A stretch of 56,021 bases of DNA, taken from Selenihalanaerobacter shriftii (GTDB taxonomy: Bacteria > Bacillota > Halanaerobiia > Halobacteroidales > Acetohalobiaceae). Location: the NCBI RefSeq assembly GCF_900167185.1, contig NZ_FUWM01000021.1, positions 1 to 56,021 of the forward strand, written 5' to 3'. The position numbers were made by a program, and so were the translations under genes. Positions within the stretch are counted from its first letter, which is position 1. Each line of letters begins with the position of its first letter. Below are positions 25,118 to 34,030 of the stretch, in pieces. Below the pieces are notes generated by a model. It had not been told where the DNA came from and did no database searches. It was given only the letters and a program-made list of their open reading frames with translations.

Positions 25118-26311
25118 ATGAAGAAAGCTTCAATAATTATATTTCTATTTGTAACAATTATTAGTTTATCAGTAATCCCAGCACATGCTAACAACAACAT
25201 TTATAAGGTTCAAAGTGGTGATACTCTGACTAACATTTCTCAAGAATTAGGAGTACCTATAAAAGTAATAATTAATCATAATAATATCAATAATCCTTCT
25301 AATCTTTATGTAGGACAAAAATTAGTAATTAATATTGATGTCAATTATGAAACTCCTAAAGATTACTTCTATTATACTGTAAAATCAGGTGATATACTTT
25401 GGAATATCGCTCAAAAATACGGTACTTCTGTAAAAAGATTAGTAAAATTAAATAATATTAAAAATTCACATGATATGTATGTAGGACGTCAACTTGTCAT
25501 CCCAGCAAAAGAAACTCAAGACCATCATAATAAAAAATATGAATATTATACTGTTCAACCAGGTGATATTTTATGGAATATTGCTCAAGAATATAATACT
25601 ACAGTGAAAAATTTAATTGAATTAAATGATATTAAAAGCTCTTATGATTTATATGCTGGTCGTAATCTGCTTCTTCCTACAATAGATGACCAGCATAATG
25701 AACCAAATCAACCTATTGAAAATTCAGACCCTATTTATTACTTCTATCAAGTACAAAAGAACGATAAGGTTGAAACTATAACTAAACGATTTGGAATCAA
25801 AATTTCTACTTTATTAGATCTAAATAATATTTCAAATACAGAACAAATTAAAGCTGGTGAAACCTTAGTTATACCTTTAGATAAATCTAATAAATTTTCT
25901 TATATTAAAAGAGTAAGCAATAAATTAAATAATCATTATCGTATTATGTCTAATGAATTATTACCTGATGTTGAAGCGTTTTTTGATAGTTCTGAGGAAG
26001 CATTAAGAAGAATTAATGATTTAGATAACGTAGAAGAAGTCAAAGAAGGACAAAAGTTATTGATGCCTGTTAGTCCAGCACTATTTAGTAAACATCAAAT
26101 TTATACAGTAAAGTCAGGTGGAGAATATATCTTCGATATTGCTTTTAATAAGAGTGTAACTATTAGATCTATTCTTAAGGCTAATTATCTAAAAGACGGT
26201 AATACTAAATTAAAAGCAGGAACTACTATTATCGTGCCTTTAGATGAAAATAGTAAGACTGAATGGGTAGAATATGAAAATGGAGAACCTAAAAATTCTT
26301 GGCTTAGTTAA
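25118..26311 (+). CDS. Secreted multi-LysM cell-wall-binding protein
   Basis: A 397-residue exported protein with a signal peptide (residues 1-25, cleavage after AHA) and a chain of LysM modules that bind peptidoglycan or related glycans. Four clear modules lie at about 28-72, 84-128, 143-187 and 207-252, each with a YxVxxGDxLxxIAxxxxxxxxxLxxxNxI pattern. A degenerate fifth lies around 255-305 and a sixth at about 320-370. There is no catalytic domain, so it is a binding or structural protein, perhaps of the spore or cell surface. ATG follows AAAGGGG. It is monocistronic, ended by a strong hairpin. Confidence 0.9.
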   Translation: MKKASIIIFLFVTIISLSVIPAHANNNIYKVQSGDTLTNISQELGVPIKVIINHNNINNPSNLYVGQKLVINIDVNYETPKDYFYYTVKSGDILWNIAQKYGTSVKRLVKLNNIKNSHDMYVGRQLVIPAKETQDHHNKKYEYYTVQPGDILWNIAQEYNTTVKNLIELNDIKSSYDLYAGRNLLLPTIDDQHNEPNQPIENSDPIYYFYQVQKNDKVETITKRFGIKISTLLDLNNISNTEQIKAGETLVIPLDKSNKFSYIKRVSNKLNNHYRIMSNELLPDVEAFFDSSEEALRRINDLDNVEEVKEGQKLLMPVSPALFSKHQIYTVKSGGEYIFDIAFNKSVTIRSILKANYLKDGNTKLKAGTTIIVPLDENSKTEWVEYENGEPKNSWLS

Positions 26312-26316
26312 ATATC

Positions 26317-26348
26317 AAACCATACAGCTAAATTGCTGTATGGTTTTT
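26317..26348 (+). terminator. Terminator of the LysM gene
   Basis: AAACCATACAGC...GCTGTATGGTTTTT hairpin with T-run directly after the stop codon. Confidence 0.92.
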
Positions 26349-26419
26349 AATAATATTATTTCTTATTAAGATATTATTTGATATAATAATATTATAAGTC
26401 CTAAAAAGGAAGTGATCTC

Positions 26420-27247
26420 ATGTCAAAAAGATTAAAATTAATATTTTTATTTTTACTTTTATCATTAGTATTAATTACATCAGCTTGTCAACCACAGACT
26501 AACACAATACCAAAAGAACCTTTAGTAAAAGATAATATTTACAATGAAAAATTAAGCCCCCAAAAAACTAAAAGTACTCGTTCAACTGAAATAATAGATA
26601 GAAAAATTATTAAGACAGCTAATATTCGATTAGAAACAGAAAATGTAAATAAAATCTCAAGAAAAATCACTGAACTAATCAAAAAATATAATGGATACTT
26701 AGCTAGTTCTAGACAATGGCAAGATAGTAATCAACGTAAATCCTATCACTATAAGATTCGAATTTCTCAACAAAATTTCCAAGCAGTTCTTTCCGAAATT
26801 AAAACATTTGGAAGACTTAAAAATGAACAGATTAGAAGTGAAGATATTACTTTAGAATATATTGACCTTAAGGCTAGATTAAAAAACTTGAAAGCCCAAG
26901 AAAAAAAATACTTAAAATTATTAAATAAAGCTGAAAAAGTCGAAGCTGTTATTAAAGTCGAAAAAGAGCTAAATAGAGTTAGAACTAATATTGAACAATT
27001 ACAAGGAAAGCTTAATTACTATAATAATAAAATAGACTTAGCAACTATCGATTTATATATTACTCAACCACAGCCTATTATTAATAATAACTGGGGTATT
27101 CTTCAAAGCTTTAAACGAGCTCTTAGTAAATTTATTGGAAGTATTAACGCAGTTATTATCTTCATTGGAGAAGTAACCCCTTGGATTATCTTCTTATTCA
27201 TTATAGGCTTTCTCCTCTATAAACTATTTACTTTTAGAAGAAAATAA
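26420..27247 (+). CDS. DUF4349 domain lipoprotein
   Basis: A 275-residue membrane lipoprotein. The signal segment ends in a lipobox (LITSAC, Cys23). The body is a DUF4349 domain (about 60-265): KIIKTANIRLE, then NGYLASSRQWQD, VLSEIKTFGRL and a long coiled coil (about 145-200) with QLQGKLNYYNNKIDLATI. A C-terminal transmembrane helix (about 240-265) ends in basic residues, as in most members of this family. The function of DUF4349 is not established; the domain resembles other surface proteins with paired coiled coils. ATG follows AAAGGAAGTGA. Confidence 0.88.
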   Translation: MSKRLKLIFLFLLLSLVLITSACQPQTNTIPKEPLVKDNIYNEKLSPQKTKSTRSTEIIDRKIIKTANIRLETENVNKISRKITELIKKYNGYLASSRQWQDSNQRKSYHYKIRISQQNFQAVLSEIKTFGRLKNEQIRSEDITLEYIDLKARLKNLKAQEKKYLKLLNKAEKVEAVIKVEKELNRVRTNIEQLQGKLNYYNNKIDLATIDLYITQPQPIINNNWGILQSFKRALSKFIGSINAVIIFIGEVTPWIIFLFIIGFLLYKLFTFRRK

Positions 27248-27254
27248 TATATAT

Positions 27255-27291
27255 AAAGGTCACTATACATTTTGGATGTATAGTGACCTTT
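27255..27291. terminator. Bidirectional terminator between DUF4349 gene and amidase
   Basis: AAAGGTCACTATACAT...ATGTATAGTGACCTTT is a 16-bp stem serving the two convergent genes. Confidence 0.92.
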
Positions 27292-27305
27292 ATTACTTTA
27301 TCATT

Positions 27306-28667
27306 TTATTTACGGACATAATATCTTTTTATTCCTGCTACAATTCCTTCTGCTACTTTATTTTGAAATCTAACATTATTCAATAAATACTCTTCTCTTT
27401 GATTAGAAAGAAAAGCTGTTTCTATCAAAATAGCCGGCATATATGTTTCTCTTAATACCGCAAAATTAGCTGCTTTTAAACCATTACTTTCTAGTCCTGT
27501 TCTCTTGACCATTTCATCTTGAACATACCACGCTAAAGCCCAATTATCCTTAGAAGCATTCCAATAAGCATAAGTAGCTGTCCCATTAATCCATGACTTA
27601 TTATTATAGTTAGCATGAATACTAATAAATAAATCTGCAGACCAACTATTAGCTAATTGTGCTCGACGAGATAAAGAAATAAACTGCTTTTGCCTCCGGG
27701 TTGACATTACATTAAAACCTTCTTCTTTTAGTAATTTAACTACACGACTAGCAATTTGATAATTAACTTTCTTTTCCTTAAGGCCTGTTACTCCAACTGC
27801 TCCTGGATCACTTCCTCCATGCCCAGGATCAATGATTATTCTCTTATTTCTCTTTTCTATTTTCTTATAATTTGTTCCTTGATCCTTCTTTGAATTATCA
27901 CTATCTTCCCCACTTTCACTAGTTGAAGAAGTTACTATGCGCATCTTTTTCTTAATATCTAATATTAATTTATTCCCATCATCTTTAACCTGATAGCTCT
28001 TCATTTGTTTAAGATCTACTACTATTCTAACAATAGCTGGATCAACTTGAAATTGACTAATCCTAATCTGCTTAATTACATCATTATTTAAGATCAAATC
28101 ATTGATTTCTCCTAAATGCATACCTTTAAGATCAATTACTAATCTTTCTGGATTGTGATAATGCTTCACTTCATATTGTGGCAAATATTTAGGTTCAATA
28201 AATACTTTTGTCCCTAATCGAGTCTCCTCCACACTTATATCAGTCACTTGATTAGAACGATAATATACTGTTTTATCACTCGCACTCCAAATAAGTTGTC
28301 CACCATAAATCTTGGGTAAAAACCTCAAAGGAATCATTACTTGTCCGTTAATTAATTTTGCACCTATGCTTAAAGGAATAGTTCTAGAATTAATAATTGC
28401 TTTCTTCTTATTTATTGGCAGCCTTATTTTAAGATTACCATCATTAAAATTTATTTCTTTTTCATCTTGATTCCAAATAAATTCTTCTCCTAAATATTTA
28501 GAAATAATTTGAGTAGAAACTAAAGAACTACCATCAATTAATACCATCAAATTACTATCAACTTTTTGCCCATCAATTACTAAATTAACTGCCTTAGCTT
28601 CAGCTGAAAAAGAAAAAATTATAACTACTATAACTAATATTATAATTAACCTATATCTAATATTCAA
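27306..28667 (-). CDS. N-acetylmuramoyl-L-alanine amidase (Cu-amine-oxidase-N, AMIN and Amidase_3 domains)
   Basis: A secreted zinc amidase that cuts the MurNAc-L-Ala bond in peptidoglycan. After a signal peptide (1-26) come a copper-amine-oxidase-like N-terminal domain (about 30-135, two stalk-binding halves), an AMIN domain (about 145-235, HNPERLVIDLKGMHL) and a catalytic Amidase_3 domain (about 275-450). The zinc ligands and catalytic residues are in DPGHGGSDPGA, SIHANYN and ILIETAFLSN. The serine- and aspartate-rich linker (about 240-265) is flexible. The start is TTG at 28665-28667 behind AAGGTGC. A role in cell separation or sporulation (AmiC/CwlD-like) is possible. Confidence 0.93.
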   Translation of the reverse strand: MNIRYRLIIILVIVVIIFSFSAEAKAVNLVIDGQKVDSNLMVLIDGSSLVSTQIISKYLGEEFIWNQDEKEINFNDGNLKIRLPINKKKAIINSRTIPLSIGAKLINGQVMIPLRFLPKIYGGQLIWSASDKTVYYRSNQVTDISVEETRLGTKVFIEPKYLPQYEVKHYHNPERLVIDLKGMHLGEINDLILNNDVIKQIRISQFQVDPAIVRIVVDLKQMKSYQVKDDGNKLILDIKKKMRIVTSSTSESGEDSDNSKKDQGTNYKKIEKRNKRIIIDPGHGGSDPGAVGVTGLKEKKVNYQIASRVVKLLKEEGFNVMSTRRQKQFISLSRRAQLANSWSADLFISIHANYNNKSWINGTATYAYWNASKDNWALAWYVQDEMVKRTGLESNGLKAANFAVLRETYMPAILIETAFLSNQREEYLLNNVRFQNKVAEGIVAGIKRYYVRK

Positions 28668-28885
28668 TTAACTAGCACCTTTTCTATATGTATTTTATAA
28701 AATCTCTTCTCTCTTTAATAAATTCTAGATTTTAACCTACTATCCTCTTGGTATAACATGTAATTGAATCTATAAATTGTAATCCGCTTTATAAATAACT
28801 ATTCAATTAGTAAAATATATTTTTCTATCTTATTCCAGAATTTAAGACGATTAATAGGATATAATATATTTTGAGGTGATTAAAT

Positions 28886-29614
28886 TTGAATGAAACACTT
28901 GTAGTAATAGTTAGAGGATTAATCGCTCTTTTGACTTTGCTTATATTTACACGCATCCTTGGTAAACAGCAAATTAGTCAACTTACTTATTTTGATTATA
29001 TTTTAGGTATTACTATTGGTTCGACTGCATCTACTCTCACCACTGATACAACTATTCGAGCTTGGCCCCATTGGGTTGGATTAGTAGTTTGGGTGCTAGC
29101 TGTTATGACTTTGCAAGTAATCACCTTAAAATCAAGAAAAGCATCTAAATATGTTGATGGTGAACCTACAATAGTAATTATGAATGGCAAAATAATGGAA
29201 GATACAATGCGTAAAATGCGGTATAGAATCACTGACCTCTTAGAACAATTACGTAATAAAGGTGTTTTTAACCTTTCACAAGTAGAATTTGCAATATTAG
29301 AAACAAATGGCAAACTATCTGTCTTAAAGAAATCACAATATCAATCTGTAACACCTAAAGATATGAATATATCTACTAATTATAAAGGGTTAAGTATAGA
29401 ATTAATTTATGATGGCATAATACTTGAACAGAATTTAGAACAGGTTAACTTAGATAAAACTTGGTTAACTTCCCAACTTAATCAATTAGGTATTAATGAT
29501 ATTTCTAGTGTAATCTTAGCAAGTCTAGATACACAAGGCAAACTATATGTCGATACATCTAATGATAATATAGAAATTCCTATTGATACAAGTGATTATT
29601 TAGGCCCAAATTAA
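28886..29614 (+). CDS. DUF421 (YetF-type) membrane protein
   Basis: A 242-residue protein with three N-terminal membrane helices (about 5-25, 35-52, 60-80) and a cytoplasmic beta-rich DUF421 domain. The family pattern is clear: FTRILGKQQISQLTYFDYILGITIGS, then KYVDGEPTIVIMNGKI, and NKGVFNLSQVEFAILETNGKLSVL. The start is TTG (28886-28888), eight bases from GAGGTGA; translation from a nearby ATG would be in another frame. It is followed 15 bases later by a DUF4363 protein, a pairing typical of Clostridia. Roles in spore or envelope assembly have been suggested for relatives; nothing here proves that. Confidence 0.88.
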   Translation: MNETLVVIVRGLIALLTLLIFTRILGKQQISQLTYFDYILGITIGSTASTLTTDTTIRAWPHWVGLVVWVLAVMTLQVITLKSRKASKYVDGEPTIVIMNGKIMEDTMRKMRYRITDLLEQLRNKGVFNLSQVEFAILETNGKLSVLKKSQYQSVTPKDMNISTNYKGLSIELIYDGIILEQNLEQVNLDKTWLTSQLNQLGINDISSVILASLDTQGKLYVDTSNDNIEIPIDTSDYLGPN

Positions 29615-29629
29615 GGAGGATCATTAATA

Positions 29630-29989
29630 ATGAAGAAAATCATCGCCTACTTATTTCCTATTATTTTAGTAATAATATTTATTGTTACCCTTAACTCCGC
29701 AATGTATCTAAAAGATTCATTATCTAATATATCTCAAGACTTAAAGGTTGTTGAAAATGATATAAAAACGGGCAATTGGCAACGAGCTCTAAAAAGCATT
29801 AAAAGTGTAGAAAATACTTGGAAACAAAAAGTTGTACCTAGTATTCAATTTGATGTTGCTAAAAACGATATTATTGATTTAAGTACTAATTTTGTTCGTT
29901 TAAGAGGAGCAATTATAGCAAAAGATAAAGTTAGTGCTTTAATTGAAATAAATGAAGCACAAGAGAATTGGAAGAGTTTAGGCAAATAA
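29630..29989 (+). CDS. DUF4363 family protein
   Basis: A 119-residue membrane-anchored protein: one N-terminal helix (about 5-26) followed by an all-helical extracytoplasmic domain (LKVVENDIKTGNWQRALKSIKSVENTWKQ). The size, anchor and position after a DUF421 gene fit the DUF4363 family. Function is unknown. ATG follows AAGGAGGAT and the gene is almost certainly co-transcribed with the DUF421 gene. Confidence 0.8.
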   Translation: MKKIIAYLFPIILVIIFIVTLNSAMYLKDSLSNISQDLKVVENDIKTGNWQRALKSIKSVENTWKQKVVPSIQFDVAKNDIIDLSTNFVRLRGAIIAKDKVSALIEINEAQENWKSLGK

Positions 29990-30072
29990 TGAAAACCTAA
30001 TTTCTATGTATCTAAAGCACTTCTGTCTTTATCTATAACTTTCTCTCCTGTAGTACAACTGTATTATCATAT

Positions 30073-30110
30073 AAAAAAAGTTTAATACCAAAATATTTTG
30101 GCATTAAACT
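30073..30110 (-). terminator. Terminator of the CheY-like gene
   Basis: AGTTTAATGCCAAAATATTTTGGTATTAAACT hairpin followed by seven T residues on the minus strand. Confidence 0.9.
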
Positions 30111-30130
30111 CTTAAAATAAATTATTTTTA

Positions 30131-30490
30131 TTAATTAAATATTTTATCTATAGCTTCTAATAGCCTATTAGCATGAAATGGTTTAACGATAAAATCTTTA
30201 GCCCCTACTTTAATGGCTTTAATAACTATTGATTCTTCTATGGCACTACATATTAAAATATTAGCTTTAGAATCTATTTTTAAAATTTCTTTTACAGCAA
30301 CAACTCCATCCTTATCTGGCATGGAAATATCCATAGTTACTAAATCAGGTTTAAGCATTTCATATAATTTTATAGCTTCTGCACCACTTCTTGCCTCACC
30401 TACTACTTTAAAGCCTGCATTATTTAATATATCACTAATCATCAGCCGCATAAATGAAGCATCATCTACTATTAAAACTTCTTTTTCCAT
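30131..30490 (-). CDS. CheY-like single-domain response regulator
   Basis: A 119-residue stand-alone receiver. Acidic pocket DD (residues 8-9, LIVDDASFMR), phosphoacceptor Asp53 in LVTMDISMPDKDG, the switch residue in LICSA, and the conserved Lys in FIVKPF are all present. It has no output domain, so it signals through protein contact, as CheY does at the flagellar motor. The sequence DDASFMRLMISDIL is very close to motility CheY proteins, but no chemotaxis genes are adjacent. It stands alone with its own terminator. The orphan kinase at 13338-15704 is one possible partner, purely by being in the same window. Confidence 0.93.
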   Translation of the reverse strand: MEKEVLIVDDASFMRLMISDILNNAGFKVVGEARSGAEAIKLYEMLKPDLVTMDISMPDKDGVVAVKEILKIDSKANILICSAIEESIVIKAIKVGAKDFIVKPFHANRLLEAIDKIFN

Positions 30491-30616
30491 TGAACCACTC
30501 CTACAAAATCAATTAATAATACAACTATCCACTAAACTTTGGAGTGTGATAATAATTATTATCTTAATTATATTATAGAATAGATTATAATAAATTACAA
30601 GAAATTTATTACAATT

Positions 30617-30650
30617 AAAAAAAGACAGTAGGATTAATCCTACTGTCTTT
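30617..30650 (-). terminator. Terminator overlapping the SASP stop codon
   Basis: AAAGACAGTAGGATTAATCCTACTGTCTTT is a perfect palindrome with T-run on the minus strand. Its 5' arm includes the TAG stop at 30640-30642. Confidence 0.92.
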
Positions 30651-30813
30651 CCTCCTGGACCATAGAGTTTTGTGCTTTTTCTATTGCTTTTTTAACTAAT
30701 GACCCAGCTTCTTTAGTGGTTATATTCCCCCAATCACCATCCTTAACCTTATGAGCAAATCCTAATTCTTTAGCAAACTCATACTTGGTTTCTTCAGACA
30801 TGATTTTTGCCAT
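30640..30813 (-). CDS. Small acid-soluble spore protein, alpha/beta type
   Basis: SASPs coat DNA in the spore core and protect it from UV and other damage. The 57-residue protein has the two family signatures: the germination-protease site in KYEFAKELGFAHKV and the DNA-binding helix GNITTKEAGSLVKKAIEKAQ. ATG 30811-30813 is chosen because AGAGGTGG lies just upstream and the product then has normal SASP length; a longer frame would add a non-conserved hydrophobic leader. It is strong evidence that the organism forms spores. Expression is expected in the forespore, but no sigma-G promoter could be fixed by eye. Confidence 0.93.
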   Translation of the reverse strand: MAKIMSEETKYEFAKELGFAHKVKDGDWGNITTKEAGSLVKKAIEKAQNSMVQEERQ

Positions 30814-30934
30814 TGGGTAACCACCTCTAATAATAATATATCTTAAAAAGATAAATATTATTATTGTAATTAACACCAAGATAGTTAATAATCACTAGGC
30901 AAAATAAATTCCAAATGCTTCACTATAATAATTT

Positions 30935-32023
30935 TTATTGTATAATATCAATAATATTAATATTAGTTTTCTTACTTAAATCAATTTCAAATTCCCTATC
31001 AATCCCGTTAAGATTTAGAACTTTTACTTTGGGACATAATTTAGCATTTTTGTTAACTTTAACAACAACTGCTTCACATCCTATATTTAATTTAACTTTA
31101 GTTCCTAATGGATAAGGAGTAATTATATCCAAGAAAAGTGTAACTAACTCTTTATCTAATTTATTTAAAGTAATTCTCGTATATAAGTATTCTATTACTT
31201 CTTTAACTTTAATTCCATTTCGATACACTCTATCATTGATCATTGCATCAAAAACATCTACAATAGCAACTATTCTTGCCTCCTCATAAATGAATCTTTT
31301 TGTCAACCCTTTAGGATAACCTGACCCATCACATCGCTCATGATGTTGATAAGCTATTTGGGCTGAAATTTGAGGAATATCATCCTGTTTATCTAAAATC
31401 TTATAACCATAATTAGTATGTCTTTTTACTTCTTCAAATTCATCATCAGTCAAATTCCCAGATTTATTTAAGATATTAGCATAAACTCCTAACTTCCCAA
31501 TATCATGTAAAAAAGCTCCTATTCCTAAATTATTTAGCCGCTCTTGATCATACCCTAATTTATTTCCTATAACCAAAGAAAGAGTAGTAACATTCACTAA
31601 ATGAAAAAATATTTCATCTTCTAATAACCTCATATCTTTTAAACTTTGAAATATTTCATCTTTATTGCTAATTTGCTTAACTATATTTTCAATTAATTTA
31701 ATTACCTGTTTTTTTCCTAATATTGTACTTTCCGCTATATTGGTCTTTTTTACACAATTTCTAGCTATTACTACTGCTTCTTTCTTCACTTCCTCTGGGA
31801 TGAGTTCTCTTCGTTCTTTCTCTTCAAATTTTTGATTTATTGTCTTAGTATCCGTTATATTCTTAATATAAATATGCTTGATACCTAATTTTTTTAATTT
31901 GTTAATATACCTTTTATTCAATTTTGACCCTTTTTTTAGTAATACTCTACCTGCAGAGTCATATATTGGTTTACTTAAAACAACTCCCGGTGTTACATCC
32001 GCCACTTTACTCAATATTTCCAT
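30935..32023 (-). CDS. HD-GYP domain phosphodiesterase (probable cyclic-di-GMP hydrolase)
   Basis: A 362-residue cytoplasmic protein. The HD-GYP domain (about 140-300) has HDIGK with metal ligands, the downstream HxxxG region RHTNYGYKIL, YQHHERCDGSGYPKGL carrying HH and GYP, and IVDVFDAM. These are the residues needed to hydrolyse cyclic-di-GMP. The N-terminal part (about 1-100) begins with a DVTPGVVLSKPIYDSAGRVLL-like module often seen ahead of HD-GYP domains and has no recognised sensor. ATG 32021-32023 follows AAGGTGA. Together with the riboswitch at 15815-15910 it points to active cyclic-di-GMP signalling. Confidence 0.92.
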   Translation of the reverse strand: MEILSKVADVTPGVVLSKPIYDSAGRVLLKKGSKLNKRYINKLKKLGIKHIYIKNITDTKTINQKFEEKERRELIPEEVKKEAVVIARNCVKKTNIAESTILGKKQVIKLIENIVKQISNKDEIFQSLKDMRLLEDEIFFHLVNVTTLSLVIGNKLGYDQERLNNLGIGAFLHDIGKLGVYANILNKSGNLTDDEFEEVKRHTNYGYKILDKQDDIPQISAQIAYQHHERCDGSGYPKGLTKRFIYEEARIVAIVDVFDAMINDRVYRNGIKVKEVIEYLYTRITLNKLDKELVTLFLDIITPYPLGTKVKLNIGCEAVVVKVNKNAKLCPKVKVLNLNGIDREFEIDLSKKTNINIIDIIQ

Positions 32024-32240
32024 TTTACTCACCTTCTAATTTTATGATTAGCTTAAATATAATTATCATTAATTACATAATTATACACAAAATGGATTTA
32101 TACCTTTATTTAGTCTTATTTTTCTTATGTTCTGTATTTATATTATATATAGTAAAGTGTCTAAGAACTTATTTCATTCATTTTCAATTAATATCACAAC
32201 TATATAGCGACTAAAATCAACATAAAACAAAATTATAATA

Positions 32241-32283
32241 AAAAAACCACCAAAAGTGTAAAATTACACCTTTAGTGGTTTTT
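32241..32283 (-). terminator. Terminator of the Rnf/Nqr operon
   Basis: AAAAACCACTAAAGGTGTAA...TTTTGGTGGTTTTTTT-type hairpin with T-run on the minus strand, starting 10 bases after the nqrF stop. Confidence 0.9.
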
Positions 32284-32292
32284 ACCGTATAT

Positions 32293-33387
32293 TTAAAATT
32301 TATCAAACATTACCTTTTCTTTCGGCATTCCGTGATCAACTAAGATGCGTTCTGCTGCATCAAGCATGACCGGTGGTCCACAGAGATATGATTCTGTATT
32401 CTCCAGTGATCCTTCCCTTTCATCAATTACATCAGTAACAAATCCGAAAGGTCCATCCCAGTTCTTTTGATCTTCAGGAGTAGGGTCAGAAAGTGCAGGT
32501 ATATACTCAAAGTTATCATACTGCTCTTCAAGTTCTGCGAATCTATCTTCATAGTAAAGCTCATCTGAGTTTCTGGCACCAAAGTAATATCTTGTCGGTC
32601 GAGGCATTCCCAATTCATCTAGACGCTCAAGAATTCCTCTCATAGGTGCCATTCCGGCTCCTCCTCCGATCAGGATGATATCTCTATCCGATTCTTCATC
32701 GAGATAGAAGTGACCGTATGGCCCAGTGAACTTAACAGTATCCCCTTCCTCTAGAGCAAAGTGAATCCAGCTAGTACAGAGTCCGCCAGGTACTAATTTG
32801 ATCGTAAATTGTAAAGCATCTTCATCTCTAGCCATACTCGGCGGTGAAGCTATAGAGTAAGCCCGGAATACATCAAAGCCAGGCACCAGCAGCTGTGCAT
32901 ACTGTCCAGCTTCAAACTCAATCTCTGTCGGTTTTATCATTTTTAATCTAACATGTTTAACTGTAGGAGTTACATCTCTTATTTCCTCTACTTCAGCAGT
33001 ATATTCCTCTACTTCAAGTAGTTCAGGCTTAACATGAATTTTCATATCTTCATTTACCTTAACCTGACAAGCAAGTCTAACTCCTCTTTCTTCTTCTTTT
33101 GGACTGATGAAAGCTTCTTCAGTAGGAAGCATATCACCGCCACCACTCTTCACTTCAACCTTACAATGACCACAAGCTGCTTTTCCACCACAGGCTGCAG
33201 GAATATGAATATCATTAGCCGATAAGATACTCAAAAGCATACCAGAGCTAGACACTGGAATATACATATCATCATTAACATTGATAGTCTTCTGTTCTTG
33301 ATCTGTAAGAGCTAAATCAGCAATAGCCAATACAGCCGCAACTCCAACGAAAATTGACGTTAATACATAAATTGGTTGTATATTCAT
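32293..33387 (-). CDS. nqrF: NqrF-type NADH-oxidising flavoprotein subunit
   Basis: The electron-input subunit of a sodium pump: oxidises NADH and passes electrons through FAD and a 2Fe-2S centre. The 364 residues comprise an N-terminal membrane helix (about 6-26), a plant-type ferredoxin domain with CGGKAACGHC (about 66-75) and the fourth cysteine in RLACQV, an FAD domain (RAYSIASPPS) and an NADH domain (GGGAGMAPMRGIL, YLCGPPVM), ending in the conserved FDKF. It is the last gene of an operon otherwise of Rnf type and replaces RnfB. By eye its codons are more GC-rich than its neighbours. Start ATG lies directly after the previous stop. Confidence 0.93.
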   Translation of the reverse strand: MNIQPIYVLTSIFVGVAAVLAIADLALTDQEQKTINVNDDMYIPVSSSGMLLSILSANDIHIPAACGGKAACGHCKVEVKSGGGDMLPTEEAFISPKEEERGVRLACQVKVNEDMKIHVKPELLEVEEYTAEVEEIRDVTPTVKHVRLKMIKPTEIEFEAGQYAQLLVPGFDVFRAYSIASPPSMARDEDALQFTIKLVPGGLCTSWIHFALEEGDTVKFTGPYGHFYLDEESDRDIILIGGGAGMAPMRGILERLDELGMPRPTRYYFGARNSDELYYEDRFAELEEQYDNFEYIPALSDPTPEDQKNWDGPFGFVTDVIDEREGSLENTESYLCGPPVMLDAAERILVDHGMPKEKVMFDKF

Positions 33388-33972
33388 TTAGACATTCACC
33401 ATCCCTCCAAAGCCCATAAAAGCAAGGGCTAAAATACCTAAAATCACCATAACAATACCAGGTCCTTGCATTCCTTTTGGTACATCCCCAATCAAATCAA
33501 TCTTCTCTCTTATGGCGGCTACAATAGCAATTGCTACTATCCAACCAAGTGATGAACCAAGTGCAAAGATAAGTGTTGTTCCAAACGTATAATTACGAAT
33601 AACCATGAAAAGTGAAATAGAAAGTACAACACAGTTTACCGTAATAAGTGGTAAGAAGATTCCAAACGCCCTATATAAGGCAGGAAGGAACTTCTCCAAA
33701 AACATCTCTAAAAGTTGTACGCTTGCCCCTATAGTTACAATGAAAATAACATATGTCAAAATCGTACTATTTGTAGGGACTAAAATATAATTGTATATCG
33801 GCCAGTTAATAATAGAAGTCAGCATTACAACAAACATTACTGATACACCCATACCAACCGCTGTCTTTAGATTCTTTGATACACCTATCATCGGGCACAT
33901 CCCAAGAATATAAGTCAAAGCGATATTATGGGATGTCATCGCTGCTATAAAAACACTCAGAGACTCAGGCAT
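33388..33972 (-). CDS. nqrE: RnfA/NqrE membrane subunit
   Basis: One of the paired, inverted-topology membrane subunits that form the ion path and hold an iron centre between them. It is 194 residues with six membrane helices. The family core ALTYILGMCPMIGVSKNLKTAVGMG at the N-terminus contains the conserved cysteine, and the second-half NCVVLSISLF contains its counterpart. ATG follows GGAGGAGAAG. It lies between the RnfE/NqrD and NqrF genes, the normal Nqr order. The RnfA name would be equally valid; I use Nqr because NqrF completes the set. Confidence 0.93.
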   Translation of the reverse strand: MPESLSVFIAAMTSHNIALTYILGMCPMIGVSKNLKTAVGMGVSVMFVVMLTSIINWPIYNYILVPTNSTILTYVIFIVTIGASVQLLEMFLEKFLPALYRAFGIFLPLITVNCVVLSISLFMVIRNYTFGTTLIFALGSSLGWIVAIAIVAAIREKIDLIGDVPKGMQGPGIVMVILGILALAFMGFGGMVNV

Positions 33973-34030
33973 ATTACTTCTCCTCCATATATTTTATTAA
34001 TTTACCTTTAATGATTTTCTAAAAGTTTTT

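Noticed and set aside
28996-29313. Minus-strand frame opposite the DUF421 gene
   Set aside because: It is antisense to a clear DUF421 gene and has no ribosome site.
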